Source: Prodigiosinella aquatilis
Lineage (GTDB): Bacteria; Pseudomonadota; Gammaproteobacteria; Enterobacterales; Enterobacteriaceae
NCBI GenBank assembly: GCA_030388725.1
Contig: CP128857.1
Span: 2,480,001 to 2,544,000 of the forward strand
DNA length: 64,000 bases
Direction: 5' to 3'
In this document: positions 53,160 through 62,757 of the stretch, piece by piece
Position numbering within the stretch: the first letter of the stretch is position 1
Layout: every line of letters starts with the position of its first letter
The notes under the pieces: model-generated
Told to the model about the DNA's origin: nothing
The model's database searches: none
What the model saw: the letters and a program-made list of their open reading frames with translations, nothing else
Program-made: the position numbers and the translations under genes

Positions 53160-53700
53160 CTTCCATGTGCTTAAAATTTCTTAATAGGATAATGATAATC
53201 CCTTTCAATTACAATACATAACTTTACATATAAGTGATATGTGATTTTTTGGGGTTATCTCGATACAAAAAATCAATATAAATAAAATTATCAGTTTTTT
53301 ATTACTAATAAACACCAAGTTTAGGAATCATAATGTCGGAATAAAGAGACGGCAGCTATTCCGTCTCTTTACATTCACAGTGAAGCTATTATCGATTGTA
53401 ATGATGCAGCCCGACCTGACAATCAGGCCGCCAGTTTGTTCAACGCCATATTGGTTATTTTGTCACCTACCATAGCCGCATCAATCCCCAGTGAAGCACC
53501 GCCAGCGCCGCGCAGATTCAAGTTTGAATTACCAGTATCACTCGCCTGATGCTTGCTTATTGCTTATTTATTATCCACGGTCTGTAAAGAAATGATGGCA
53601 CCGTCAAATATCGTTGCAATAAAAAACCTGCATGTGAATCAGATATCTGGTAATGAAAACACATTAATGAAACAAATATTTCTAACAGGCAAAACGCGTT
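53160..53700. promoter_or_regulatory. intergenic region: cdiB promoter, hairpin, gene fragment and sbmA upstream region
   Basis: 53160-53340 is AT-rich and should hold the cdiBA promoter. 53343-53370 is a 10-bp stem AAAGAGACGG / CCGTCTCTTT, a likely terminator for something on the minus strand. Just beyond it, 53423-53564 is an open minus-strand frame ending at a stop (NSNLNLRGAGGASLGIDAAM, then KITNMALNKLAA) without a start codon. The remainder, to 53700, precedes sbmA. Confidence 0.4.
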
Positions 53701-54957
53701 ATGTTTAAATCTTTTTTTCCGCATCCAAAACTGTTTTTTTCTTCCGCTTTATTTTGGACATTGCTGTCTGTTGTACTCTGGTATACATGGGGAAAACCAT
53801 TAGGCAATAGCCTGTTGCATATCACGCAACCATTACCCAACAGCGCAACACGCTTTTGGTCACCGACTTTTTTATGGTTTTATGGCTACTATCTGCTCAG
53901 CGTCGGCATTTTTGCCACCGGCTGGTTTGTTTTTTCGCCCCACCGCTGGCAGCGTTGGTCGATCCTCGGTTCCGCGCTGATCATCTTTGCCACCTACTTC
54001 TCTGTTGAAGTTGGCGTCGCGATAAACGCCTGGTACGTCCCTTTTTATAATTTGATTCAGAAAGCCTTGTCGACACCTCATGCAGTAGCTATTGGCAGTT
54101 TTTATCATGAATTGGGAATATTTCTCGGCATTGCATTAATCGCCGTGACAGTGGGTGTTATGAATATGTTTTTCGTCAGCCATTATGTCTTTCGCTGGCG
54201 TATGGCAATGAATGACTACTACATCTCTCATTGGCCACGTCTGCGCCACATTGAGGGCGCAGCACAGCGTATTCAGGAAGACAGTATGCGCTTCGCCTCG
54301 ACGGTGGAGGGGTTGGGTGTCAATCTGGTTCAGTCAATCATGACATTGATTGCGTTTTTACCCATATTGATTTCATTGTCATCCCATGTAACCGAGTTAC
54401 CTATCGTCGGCCATATTCCCTATGCACTACTGATTGCCGCCATTATCTGGTCGCTGATGGGAACCGGGTTACTGGCGATAATCGGGATCAAACTGCCAGG
54501 GCTGGAGTTCAATAATCAACGAGTAGAGGCCGCCTACCGCAAAGAACTGGTGTATGGAGAGGATAATGAGGAACGGGCAGCCCCGGTTACTGTGCGGGAA
54601 TTATTTACTCATGTACGTAAAAACTATTTTCGTCTCTATTTTCACTACACCTATTTCAATATTGCGCGGGTATTGTATCTGCAAACCGATAATATATTTG
54701 GTCTGGTAGTCCTGCTGCCATCCATCGTTGCCGGAAGCCTGACGCTCGGGCTGATGACACAGATTACCAATGTGTTTGATCAAGTGCGCAGTTCATTCCA
54801 GTATCTGATCAACTCCTGGACCACCATTGTCGAACTGCTATCAATCTATAAGCGTCTGCGCAGTTTTGAGGCAACAATTACAGATAGCGATGATTTCGTT
54901 CAGAATCCTAAAGATACGCCATCACATCAGGTTGCTGACAACATCGGGACATCCTGA
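53701..54957 (+). CDS. sbmA: SbmA/BacA-family peptide antibiotic transporter
   Basis: A 418-aa inner-membrane protein that matches E. coli SbmA along its length from memory: MFKSFFP at the start, WFxxSPHRWQRWSILGSALI, YVFRWRMAMNDYY, HIEGAAQRIQEDSMRFAST, LPGLEFNNQRVEAAYRKELV and INSWTTIVELLSIYKRLRSF. SbmA is a proton-driven importer of proline-rich peptides, microcins B17 and J25 and bleomycin; it has the ABC-exporter membrane fold without an ATPase. It is about 12 residues longer at the C-terminus than E. coli SbmA. It stands as a single gene with a terminator at 54966-54994. Confidence 0.9.
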   Translation: MFKSFFPHPKLFFSSALFWTLLSVVLWYTWGKPLGNSLLHITQPLPNSATRFWSPTFLWFYGYYLLSVGIFATGWFVFSPHRWQRWSILGSALIIFATYFSVEVGVAINAWYVPFYNLIQKALSTPHAVAIGSFYHELGIFLGIALIAVTVGVMNMFFVSHYVFRWRMAMNDYYISHWPRLRHIEGAAQRIQEDSMRFASTVEGLGVNLVQSIMTLIAFLPILISLSSHVTELPIVGHIPYALLIAAIIWSLMGTGLLAIIGIKLPGLEFNNQRVEAAYRKELVYGEDNEERAAPVTVRELFTHVRKNYFRLYFHYTYFNIARVLYLQTDNIFGLVVLLPSIVAGSLTLGLMTQITNVFDQVRSSFQYLINSWTTIVELLSIYKRLRSFEATITDSDDFVQNPKDTPSHQVADNIGTS

Positions 54958-54965
54958 CAATAACC

Positions 54966-54998
54966 CCGCGTCATGGGGTTTGCCCATGACGCGGTTTC
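54966..54998 (+). terminator. sbmA terminator
   Basis: A perfect 12-bp stem CCGCGTCATGGG / CCCATGACGCGG with a 5-base loop, then TTT, starting 9 bases after the sbmA stop. Confidence 0.75.
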
Positions 54999-55059
54999 CA
55001 CGTATCAATGACCTTCGCATAGCCTCATATCTACTACAACGCCACTCGATACAGGCTCA

Positions 55060-56139
55060 TTAGTGAAGCTCAACCAGTGCAGTGTAGTTTTTCCCTTCCA
55101 CATCGGTAAATTCAACCGTGAGTGGTTTATGATCATCCATGGTTAAATCTGCTGGCAGTGTAATCGCCCAATTGGCTTTGGAACCTAGCTGGCAACGTAC
55201 TGCATAAGCCATTGCTTTACAGGTTGACCATGGCGCAAATTGATTTTTCAATGTCACTTTGGCTGGGTCTTTCAAATCTGCGGCCTGGTAGCTTATCAGC
55301 GTTTGTCCCTGTTGGATTAACGAAACCTTTGTCACATAGGCCCCTTGCGTATCTGGGCCCGTCTTTATGTAAGTAGCGACCTGCAGATGATGATCCATCA
55401 GGGTGGCATTGGATAATGTAACTGTTGGGTGCGCATTATCCACACGGTGACCAAGCGGAGTGATAAGCGCTCCATAATTGTAACCGTAAAATCCTGCGGC
55501 AAACACGATAGAGATGACTGCCATTGTCGAGGCAAATTTCATCACTTGTCTGGTTGTTAGCGGTAACGGTCCACTGGTTAACCATACCAGCCAACGAGCG
55601 CCGCTTCTCTCAATCATCGGCAACAACAGTTGATCCACCGCGTATTTACCACCGCCAGTGACCAAAACGACGGCCGACATGGCAAACCCACAGGCCGCCA
55701 TGGTCCACTCATCCAGGCAGGTGGTCCCCATCCAACCAAAAATGATCATTAAGGTCACCGACAGACCTAACCCGATAAAAGACATAAACCTAGTGGCAAA
55801 GCCGACGATCAATCCCACGCCCACCACCAGTTCAACCAGCGTGAAAAAGACTATTGCAATGTGCAGCAGCATTGGATGGGCCAGCAACCAATACATCACA
55901 CCAGACAAATCAAATGCCATACCCGGTGCAGCATGTACCAGCTTGTTGGCAAGATAGGCGGGTGATGTTGGATCCAACTTGGCCAGGTCATAAATCAATC
56001 TGCGACTCGCGCCGCCCCAGTAAGTCCAGCCGGAAACCAAACGAATGGCGAGCGCCATTACTCCCACAAGTTGCCAGAACAAAGGCGAAAGTGAAAGCGA
56101 CTGGTCTGTAACCGGCTCCATCGTGTTAATTTTATTCAT
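55060..56139 (-). CDS. doxD: DoxD-DoxA fusion protein (thiosulfate:quinone oxidoreductase-like)
   Basis: A 359-aa protein. Residues about 20-180 form a four- to five-helix DoxX/DoxD membrane domain (WQLVGVMALAIRLVSGWTYW, VFFTLVELVVGVGLIVGFAT). After another helix at about 200-220 a non-membrane domain of DoxA type follows (WSTCKAMAYAVRCQLGSKAN). In Acidianus, DoxD and DoxA are separate subunits that oxidise thiosulfate and reduce quinone; bacterial fusions of the two are common. In this setting the electron donor is unproven. It has no operon partner. Confidence 0.75.
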   Translation of the reverse strand: MNKINTMEPVTDQSLSLSPLFWQLVGVMALAIRLVSGWTYWGGASRRLIYDLAKLDPTSPAYLANKLVHAAPGMAFDLSGVMYWLLAHPMLLHIAIVFFTLVELVVGVGLIVGFATRFMSFIGLGLSVTLMIIFGWMGTTCLDEWTMAACGFAMSAVVLVTGGGKYAVDQLLLPMIERSGARWLVWLTSGPLPLTTRQVMKFASTMAVISIVFAAGFYGYNYGALITPLGHRVDNAHPTVTLSNATLMDHHLQVATYIKTGPDTQGAYVTKVSLIQQGQTLISYQAADLKDPAKVTLKNQFAPWSTCKAMAYAVRCQLGSKANWAITLPADLTMDDHKPLTVEFTDVEGKNYTALVELH

Positions 56140-56171
56140 TGAATACCTGCTGATTGAAAGGTTTAATCCTA

Positions 56172-56290
56172 AATAACTGCAAGTTGCAGAAAGACAGCAA
56201 CACAGCGAACCCTCAGCGCTGACTCAAACAGGCGGCTGGAGTGGGCGAGGAAAGCCAACGCACCTGCAACTTGAAGTATGACGGATATGG
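56172..56290. repeat. ERIC-like intergenic palindromic repeat
   Basis: Imperfect terminal inverted repeats ATAACTGCAAGTTGCAG and CTGCAACTTGAAGTAT bound a roughly 100-bp GC-rich middle that can fold. The CTTCAAGTTGCAG end is a known feature of short palindromic repeats in Yersinia, Serratia and Pectobacterium. It lies upstream of the DoxD-like gene. 56291-56510 is AT-rich and holds no gene. Confidence 0.6.
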
Positions 56291-56517
56291 TTAAATCGTA
56301 GTTAATATAAAACACTTAACCATACCACTTTATTTTGACAGAAATCATGAAACACGCCATTAACATACTGATCAAGTAACATATTATATGCAGAGATGTA
56401 TTATTAACAAATTATTTGATTATTTTTATTTATAAGTAACAAAATGTGTTTGCTAAGTATGTAACGGCTACTGATGCAGCAGTTTGTATCGCTATTTCTA
56501 TTTTCTGACGATAACCA

Positions 56518-56545
56518 CGTGTCATGGCGTTTCCCCCATGACACG
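56518..56545. terminator. hairpin after the ABC permease operon
   Basis: The stem CGTGTCATGG / CCATGACACG has an 8-base loop and lies 12 bases beyond the permease stop at 56557. Confidence 0.55.
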
Positions 56546-56556
56546 GTTTTCAATTT

Positions 56557-57375
56557 TCAGTGGCCCGCACGCAACCGCTCCGTCCGGCGGCGCAGAAGCT
56601 CCATCACCACCAACAGAATCAGTGCTGCCGCCACCATCAGCGAAGCGGCGGCGGCAATAGTGGGATCCAGATTCTCACGGATACCAGCGAACATTTGCAA
56701 CGGTAGCGTTCGCTGACGTGGACTGGCTAAAAACAGCGTGACAACAACTTCATCAAATGAAGTGGCAAATGCAAACAGTGCACCGGAGAACACCCCTGGA
56801 GCAATCAGAGGAAATGTCACCTTACGAAACGCAGTCAATGGCGATGCGCCAAGACTGACAGCCGCCCGCGTCAGATTTTGATCGTAATTCTTCAACACCG
56901 CCATCACGGTTATCACCACAAAAGGCACACCCAGCACCGCATGAGCCAGCACCAACCCAACATAACTGTTAAGCAAAGACAGCTTGGCGAAGAAGAAAAA
57001 CATCCCGACCGCCACGATGACCACAGGTGCAATCATCGGTGATATCAACACTGCCATCACCAACGATTTACCACGAAACTCACCACGTACCAGCCCTACC
57101 GCAGCCAGAACACCCAGTGCAGTTGCCAGCAATGTCGCCAATGGGGCAATCAGCAGGCTGTTTCCCAGCGCATTCAACCACTCACTGGAATTGAAAAATT
57201 CGTGATACCAGCGTAAGGAAAATCCCGCCAGCGGGTAGCTGAGGAATGAACCGGCATTAAATGATAGTGGAACAATCACCAGTACCGGCACTACCAAAAA
57301 CAGCAACATCGCAGCGCCATAGAAGTTAAAAAAGGTATTCCACAAACGGATAACCAGCGCACCCTGTTGTCTCAT
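56557..57375 (-). CDS. ABC transporter permease, PotC type
   Basis: A 272-aa inner-membrane protein with six helices and the EAA-type loop AVSLGASPLTAFRKVTFPLI. Family motifs are SLRWYHEFFNSSEWLNALGN and FATSFDEVVVTLFL, as in spermidine/putrescine permease PotC. It forms the channel with the 423-aa permease encoded 15 bases upstream. It is the last gene of the operon. Confidence 0.8.
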   Translation of the reverse strand: MRQQGALVIRLWNTFFNFYGAAMLLFLVVPVLVIVPLSFNAGSFLSYPLAGFSLRWYHEFFNSSEWLNALGNSLLIAPLATLLATALGVLAAVGLVRGEFRGKSLVMAVLISPMIAPVVIVAVGMFFFFAKLSLLNSYVGLVLAHAVLGVPFVVITVMAVLKNYDQNLTRAAVSLGASPLTAFRKVTFPLIAPGVFSGALFAFATSFDEVVVTLFLASPRQRTLPLQMFAGIRENLDPTIAAAASLMVAAALILLVVMELLRRRTERLRAGH

Positions 57376-57390
57376 TTCCCTATCCTCTTG

Positions 57391-58662
57391 TTAATGCGCA
57401 GCCGCTTCTACATTGGTACGGGTAACACGCATATAAACCACATACAACAACGTGACAATAACCAGCAACTGTGTGCCCAATGCCGCCGCCATTCCCCAGT
57501 TCATGGTGGTATTGGTGAAAAACGCCACGAAATAGCTCAGCATTTGATCACCTGGCCCCCCCAGCAATGCTGGCGTGATGTAGTAACCAATCGCCATCAT
57601 GAATACCAGCAGCGCCCCCGCCGTAACACCCGCATAGGTCTGAGGTATGTATACGCGCCAGAAAGCGATAAATGGATGCGCCCCCAGTGAAATTGCCGCC
57701 CGCACATAGTTGGGAGAAATACCTTTCATTACGGCATACAGCGGTAACACGAAAAATGGCATCAAAATGTGGGTCATGGAGATATACACCCCCACCCGGT
57801 TGAAGACCAACACCAGGGGATGCTCAATAATGCCAAGCCCAAGCAGCGCATGGTTAATCAGACCGCCAGATTGCAGTAACACAATCCAGCTAGCCGTCCG
57901 AACAATCAATGAGGTCCAAAACGGCAACAGAACCAAAATCATCAACAGATTAGCCCGGTTAGTAGGTTGTTTCGCCAACCAGTAAGCCAGCGGGTAACCC
58001 AGGCCGACACACAACAATGTTACTACGCCAGCCATCAGCAAAGTGCGAAACAAGACAGTTACATAAAGCGCCTGATCGGCGGGTTGCGACACGATTTTCT
58101 GCGTTTGCGGATCGACTTTATGGTCAAACACCGCCAGTAGGTAATAGCTGGTGAACGGTCTTGATGCCCGGGCAATGGTCTTCCAGGTGGTCACATCACC
58201 CCACAGAGGCTGGTTGGCAATTAGTTGACCACGTATATCAGGCGTATCGTCCTGCGGTAGCTTACGCAGCGTCCGGCTAATCAACGTGCGGTACATCGAG
58301 TCTTCATATCCCAACCGTTTGGTGATGGTAGACACCTGCCCGGAGCTGCGCGCGTTGCGTAAATCCGTCACCAGGGCCTTGAACACCGACTCGTCCGGCA
58401 CGCTCTTGCCTGACCATTGCCGCATTGCGGCAATGGTGGAAGGCATACTGACGCGGAGATCAGGGTTTGACACGCTTTTGCCCAGAATCGAGGTAATAGG
58501 GAAAAGAAAGCTCACCAGGATAAACAAGAACAATGGCGCAATCAGCAGCAGCGACCGTCTTTTATAGCGGGCTTGTGCCACACGTAATTGCTGTTTCAAA
58601 CTGGTTGTTGCTTTTTTATTGCCTGATAGCGGCTCAACAGCCAACGTATCGTTCTGGGGCAT
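57391..58662 (-). CDS. ABC transporter permease, PotB type, with N-terminal extension
   Basis: A 423-aa protein, longer than PotB (about 280 aa) because of a periplasmic insert between the first helix (LLLIAPLFLFILVSFLFPIT) and the core. The core has WTSLIVRTASWIVLLQ and the EAA loop AAISLGAHPFIAFWRVYIPQ. Such long forms occur in polyamine/GABA/opine importers of plant-associated bacteria. The gene follows the binding-protein gene by 37 bases, leaving no room for an ATPase gene. Confidence 0.8.
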   Translation of the reverse strand: MPQNDTLAVEPLSGNKKATTSLKQQLRVAQARYKRRSLLLIAPLFLFILVSFLFPITSILGKSVSNPDLRVSMPSTIAAMRQWSGKSVPDESVFKALVTDLRNARSSGQVSTITKRLGYEDSMYRTLISRTLRKLPQDDTPDIRGQLIANQPLWGDVTTWKTIARASRPFTSYYLLAVFDHKVDPQTQKIVSQPADQALYVTVLFRTLLMAGVVTLLCVGLGYPLAYWLAKQPTNRANLLMILVLLPFWTSLIVRTASWIVLLQSGGLINHALLGLGIIEHPLVLVFNRVGVYISMTHILMPFFVLPLYAVMKGISPNYVRAAISLGAHPFIAFWRVYIPQTYAGVTAGALLVFMMAIGYYITPALLGGPGDQMLSYFVAFFTNTTMNWGMAAALGTQLLVIVTLLYVVYMRVTRTNVEAAAH

Positions 58663-58699
58663 AAGCTATATCTCCTTGTTATGTTAGACCGGTTCGTTC

Positions 58700-59728
58700 T
58701 TAACGAGCAGCCCAGGCATTAAAGCGTTGTTCCAGTTCCTCACCGTGATCAACCCAGAACTCGTTGTTAACTTGCAACTCTTGCGACAGGTTTTCCGGAG
58801 CCGTAGGTAGATCGGCAACAACGGCAGGCGGTAGCAGGCTGGTCGCCTTCATATTGGTTGGACCATAGGCAATATTTTCAGCGAATACTTTCTGATTTTC
58901 TGGCTGATTAGCGAAAGCGATAAATTTCTCCGCCAGCGCTTTATGTTTAGACCCCTTCACAATAGCCCAGCTATCCAGATCGTAGATGCCGTCCTTCCAT
59001 ACGATATGAATACCGGGTTTTTCTTTCTGCGCCACGGCAACACGGCCGTTATAGGCGGAAGCCATCACCACATCACCGGAAACCAGCCATTGCAGTGGCT
59101 GTGCACCAGATTCCCACCACTGGATATTGGATTTAATCTGATCAAGCTTTTTAAAGGCACGGTCAACACCTGCTGGCGTTGCTAATACCTTGTACAGATC
59201 CTCGCGTTTCACGCCATCTGCCAACAACGCAATTTCCAGTGTGAATTTGGCGCTTTTACGCAGTGCACGTTTGCCGGGGAATTTTTTCACATCCCAGAAA
59301 TCAGCCCAGCTTTTAGGCGCCTGTTTCAGTTTGTTCGCGTTGTAAGTCAGTACCGTTGACCACACAAAGATGCCAGCGCCACATTCAGTAACCGCGCCAT
59401 TGACGAACTGAGACGAGTCGCCCAGTTTTTTCCAATCCAGTGGTTCGAACAGTCCTTCGTTGCAACCGCGCATCAGCTCCGGCCCTTCGACTTCTACCAC
59501 ATCCCAGCCAACCTGCTTGGTTTCCACCATGGCACGAATACGTGCCATTTCACCGTTGTATTCCCCGGCTTCAATAGTGTCTTTATTCGCGGCCATAAAA
59601 GGTTTGTAGAACGCGTTTTCCTGCGCATCTTTGTTAGTGCCGCCAAAAGAGATGACGGTTAACGTTTCCGCATGTGCCTGAGCGGCCATGGCAATGAAAA
59701 GTGCAGATACGGCAAATTTTTTTAACAT
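58700..59728 (-). CDS. periplasmic polyamine/GABA-type binding protein
   Basis: A 342-aa protein with a clear signal peptide (MLKKFAVSALFIAMAAQAHA). The mature part is of the PotD/PotF class (TVISFGGTNKDAQ, WDVVEVEGPELMRGCNEGLF, SWADFWDVKKFPGKRAL, DLDSWAIVKGSKHKALAEKF). GGAG precedes the ATG. It is the first gene of the transporter operon and lies downstream of gabTD on the same strand, which points to GABA, putrescine or a related amine as ligand. Confidence 0.8.
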   Translation of the reverse strand: MLKKFAVSALFIAMAAQAHAETLTVISFGGTNKDAQENAFYKPFMAANKDTIEAGEYNGEMARIRAMVETKQVGWDVVEVEGPELMRGCNEGLFEPLDWKKLGDSSQFVNGAVTECGAGIFVWSTVLTYNANKLKQAPKSWADFWDVKKFPGKRALRKSAKFTLEIALLADGVKREDLYKVLATPAGVDRAFKKLDQIKSNIQWWESGAQPLQWLVSGDVVMASAYNGRVAVAQKEKPGIHIVWKDGIYDLDSWAIVKGSKHKALAEKFIAFANQPENQKVFAENIAYGPTNMKATSLLPPAVVADLPTAPENLSQELQVNNEFWVDHGEELEQRFNAWAAR

Positions 59729-59944
59729 AGTCTGGCTCCTTGAGAGTTAGTCAACGCAATGCCAAAACGGCAACATCGTAAAATCGTTTCCGATGCATCA
59801 TGTACCATCATATAAAGCATATTTCGTGCCAATATCGGATAAATGTCGGTGAGGTTAACGCGATGGGGCCGGAAAGAGTGACGCCAGAAGATAGGCAAAG
59901 CGCCCTGTTTTCAGAACTATTGTTATTGAGAGTTTACTGCTTTG

Positions 59945-60015
59945 TTATGGTGCTTCTGGGAAAGACAGATGCACCATAATAGAACAACGGCAAAGTAAGA
60001 CGTCCCTGTCTTTCC
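59945..60015 (-). promoter_or_regulatory. interlocked inverted repeats between gabD and the binding-protein gene
   Basis: TTATGGTGC (59945-59953) pairs perfectly with GCACCATAA (59971-59979). The 17-base loop of that hairpin contains GGAAAGACAG (59959-59968), which pairs perfectly with CTGTCTTTCC (60006-60015). In RNA the two stems interlock like an H-type pseudoknot or compete. The 59729-60020 gap also should hold the transporter promoter. Confidence 0.45.
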
Positions 60016-60020
60016 TTGCG

Positions 60021-61481
60021 TCAAACTGAAGGAGTGAGGTCTACACAGAGATATTTCATCTCCAGATAATCCTCAATACCGAACCGTGAACCTTCACGGC
60101 CCAAACCTGACTGTTTCACACCGCCAAATGGAGCCACTTCGTTCGAAATCAGGCCAGTGTTGATACCCACCATGCCGTAATCAAGCGCTTCGGGTACTCG
60201 CCATTGACGAATGGCATCCCGGGTATAAACATAGGCGGCCAGACCGAACTCCGTATCATTGGCCATGGCGACAACTTCAGCCTCTTCACTGAACGGAAAC
60301 AGTGGCGCGACCGGCCCAAAGGTTTCTTCGCGGGCAAAACGCATAGTGCGCGTTACATCGCCAATCACCGTTGGAGAGAAGAACGTCCCGCCCAGCGCAT
60401 GAGGTTCGCCTCCCACCAACAAGGTTGCCCCTTGAGACAGTGCGTCATCAATGTGTTGCTGCACCTTGCTGACCGCATCGTCATCAATCAACGGGCCTTG
60501 TGTAACACCGGGCTGAGTACCTTCTCCCACCTTAAGCTTTTTCACTTCCTCTACCAGCCGTGCCGCCAGTGCCGGATAAATACCGCGCTGGACATAAATC
60601 CGGTTGGCACAAACACACGTTTGACCGCTGTTACGGAACTTGGACGCCAAAATACCTTTCACCGCCAGTTCCAGATCCGCATCGTCGAACACGATAAACG
60701 GTGCATTGCCGCCCAGTTCCAGTGATAATTTTTTCACTGTTGGTGCGCTTTGCGCCATCAGAATACGCCCGACCTCGGTTGAGCCGGTGAAACTCAACTT
60801 GCGAACCACCGGGCTATCGCACAAGATTTTCCCTACCGAAGGCGCGTCACCGGTCACCACCTGCAATACTCCGGCAGGAATGCCAGCCTGTTGTGCCAAT
60901 TCCGCTAACGCCAGCGCTGTAAACGGTGTCTGCTCTGCCGGTTTAACAATCATGGTACAGCCTGCCGCCAGTGCCGGCGCGACCTTGCGGGTAATCATTG
61001 CGGCCGGGAAGTTCCACGGCGTAATCGCCGCACACACCCCGATCGCCTGTTTAATTACCAACAGACGTTGGGTAGCCTGCGGTGACTGCAACACACTGCC
61101 TTCAACTCGTTTGGCTTCTTCGGCAAACCAGTCGATAAACGACGTGGCATAACCGATTTCCCCCAACGCTTCAGGCAGCGGTTTTCCCTGTTCAGCAGTA
61201 AGTAATGCGGCTAAATCATCCTGATTTTCACGAATCAGCCGTGCCCATGCCTGTAATAGCGCCGCACGTTCTTTTCCAGTACGCAAACGCCACGTAGTCA
61301 GCGCCTGCTCCGCCGCGTCAATCGCCTGACGGGTTTGATCGGCAGTCACCAGCGGTACGGTTCCCAACGTTTCACCCGTCGCCGGATTGTTCACGACCAG
61401 ATCTTCACCGCTCTGACTATCCAGCCACTCACCGCCAATCAGGCACTGCTGGCGGAATAAAATCTTTTGTTTCAGTTGCAT
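60021..61481 (-). CDS. gabD: succinate-semialdehyde dehydrogenase
   Basis: A 486-aa aldehyde dehydrogenase of the GabD type. It carries ITPWNFPAAMITRKVAPALA, the cofactor loop FTGSTEVGR, the general base LELGGNAPF (about residue 260), the catalytic cysteine in NSGQTCVCANR (about 293) and EETFGPVAPLFPF. It oxidises succinate semialdehyde to succinate with NAD(P)+ in the cytosol. AGGATAGCT precedes the ATG. It lies 10 bases downstream of gabT, so the two enzymes of the GABA shunt are made together. Confidence 0.9.
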   Translation of the reverse strand: MQLKQKILFRQQCLIGGEWLDSQSGEDLVVNNPATGETLGTVPLVTADQTRQAIDAAEQALTTWRLRTGKERAALLQAWARLIRENQDDLAALLTAEQGKPLPEALGEIGYATSFIDWFAEEAKRVEGSVLQSPQATQRLLVIKQAIGVCAAITPWNFPAAMITRKVAPALAAGCTMIVKPAEQTPFTALALAELAQQAGIPAGVLQVVTGDAPSVGKILCDSPVVRKLSFTGSTEVGRILMAQSAPTVKKLSLELGGNAPFIVFDDADLELAVKGILASKFRNSGQTCVCANRIYVQRGIYPALAARLVEEVKKLKVGEGTQPGVTQGPLIDDDAVSKVQQHIDDALSQGATLLVGGEPHALGGTFFSPTVIGDVTRTMRFAREETFGPVAPLFPFSEEAEVVAMANDTEFGLAAYVYTRDAIRQWRVPEALDYGMVGINTGLISNEVAPFGGVKQSGLGREGSRFGIEDYLEMKYLCVDLTPSV

Positions 61482-61491
61482 AGCTATCCTT

Positions 61492-62757
61492 TTACTGAGT
61501 CAGGACGCGGGTCAGGATGTCCAATGCTTTACTGAACTGAGCATCAGGAATGGTCAGCGGGTACAGGAAACGGATCACGTTGCCATGCACACCACATGTC
61601 AGCAGCAGTAGCCCCTGATTCAACGCCTCTTTTTGGAATGTCTTGGTAATCTCCGCACTAGGTTTACCCGTTTGCGGATCATTGAATTCTACCGCCACCA
61701 TTGAGCCACGGGCACGAATATCGACGATCGCCGGGCACTTCGCTTTCAGACTTCTCAGCGTCTCTACCAGTGTGGCTCCCAGTTGCTGCGCACGCTGGCA
61801 CAGTTTTTCGTCTTCAATCACATCCAGTACCGCCAGAGCTGACGCCACCGCCAGAGGGTTACCGGCATAGGTGCCACCCAGTCCGCCCGGTCCTGGGGCA
61901 TCCATCACTTCAGCGCGACCAACCACGCCAGAAATCGGGAAACCGCCCCCCAGACTTTTCGCCATGGTGATCAGATCCGCTTTTTCTTCGTAATACTCCA
62001 TCGCAAACACTTTGCCAGTACGGGCAAAACCGCTTTGTACTTCATCAGCAATCAACAGCATGCCGTGTTCATCACACAGTTTACGCAGTGCGCTGATGAA
62101 TTCCGGTGGCGCCACATTGAAACCGCCCTCACCCTGTACCGGTTCCAGCAGAATAGCCGCCACCTGATCAGCAGCAATATCGGTATGCAGCAAACGATCG
62201 ATATTTTCCAGCGACTGTTCTACCGTGACGCCATTATGCTCGCTAGGATATACCGCGTGGAAAATGGACCCTGGGAATGGGCCAAAACCGGTGGAATAAG
62301 GTGCCACTTTGCCAGTCAATGTCATGGTCAGCAATGTACGGCCATGGAAGGCAGCGTTAAAGGCAATCACACCTGGGCGTTTAGTATAAGCACGAGCAAT
62401 TTTAACTGCATTTTCAACAGCTTCCGCACCAGTTGTGAAGAAAGTGGTTTTTGCCGGCCCGTGGATAGGCGCTATCGCATTGATACGTTCGGCCAGCGTG
62501 ATATAGCTACCATAAGGCACAACCTGATAGGCCGTATGAGTAAAACACTCCAGCTGTTCACGTACCGTCGCCAGAATTTTCGGATGGCGATGGCCGGTGT
62601 TCAGCACCGCGATCCCAGCAGAAAAATCAATATATTCATGGCCTTCCACATCCCACAGTGTGGCATTCTCCGCCTTGGCAGCAAAGAAATCACACATTAC
62701 CCCTACACCACGCGGCGTGGCGGCCAAACGGCGTTGATTTAATTCGCTATTATTCAT
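61492..62757 (-). CDS. gabT: 4-aminobutyrate aminotransferase
   Basis: A 421-aa class III aminotransferase. The ATG at 62757 (MNNSELNQRR) has GGAG 7 bases upstream; an extra 10 codons are open before it. Motifs are INTGHRHPK-like NTGHRHPKILATV, FFTTGAEAVENAVKIARAYT, AFHGRTLLTMTLTGK, the PLP-binding DEVQSGFARTGK and the Schiff-base lysine in TMAKSLGGGFP. It moves the amino group of GABA to 2-oxoglutarate, giving succinate semialdehyde for GabD. Confidence 0.9.
   Translation of the reverse strand: MNNSELNQRRLAATPRGVGVMCDFFAAKAENATLWDVEGHEYIDFSAGIAVLNTGHRHPKILATVREQLECFTHTAYQVVPYGSYITLAERINAIAPIHGPAKTTFFTTGAEAVENAVKIARAYTKRPGVIAFNAAFHGRTLLTMTLTGKVAPYSTGFGPFPGSIFHAVYPSEHNGVTVEQSLENIDRLLHTDIAADQVAAILLEPVQGEGGFNVAPPEFISALRKLCDEHGMLLIADEVQSGFARTGKVFAMEYYEEKADLITMAKSLGGGFPISGVVGRAEVMDAPGPGGLGGTYAGNPLAVASALAVLDVIEDEKLCQRAQQLGATLVETLRSLKAKCPAIVDIRARGSMVAVEFNDPQTGKPSAEITKTFQKEALNQGLLLLTCGVHGNVIRFLYPLTIPDAQFSKALDILTRVLTQ

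Noticed and set aside
60204..62742. Long plus-strand ORFs over gabD and gabT (up to 235 codons)
   Set aside because: They are antisense to two well-recognised enzymes with all catalytic motifs present.
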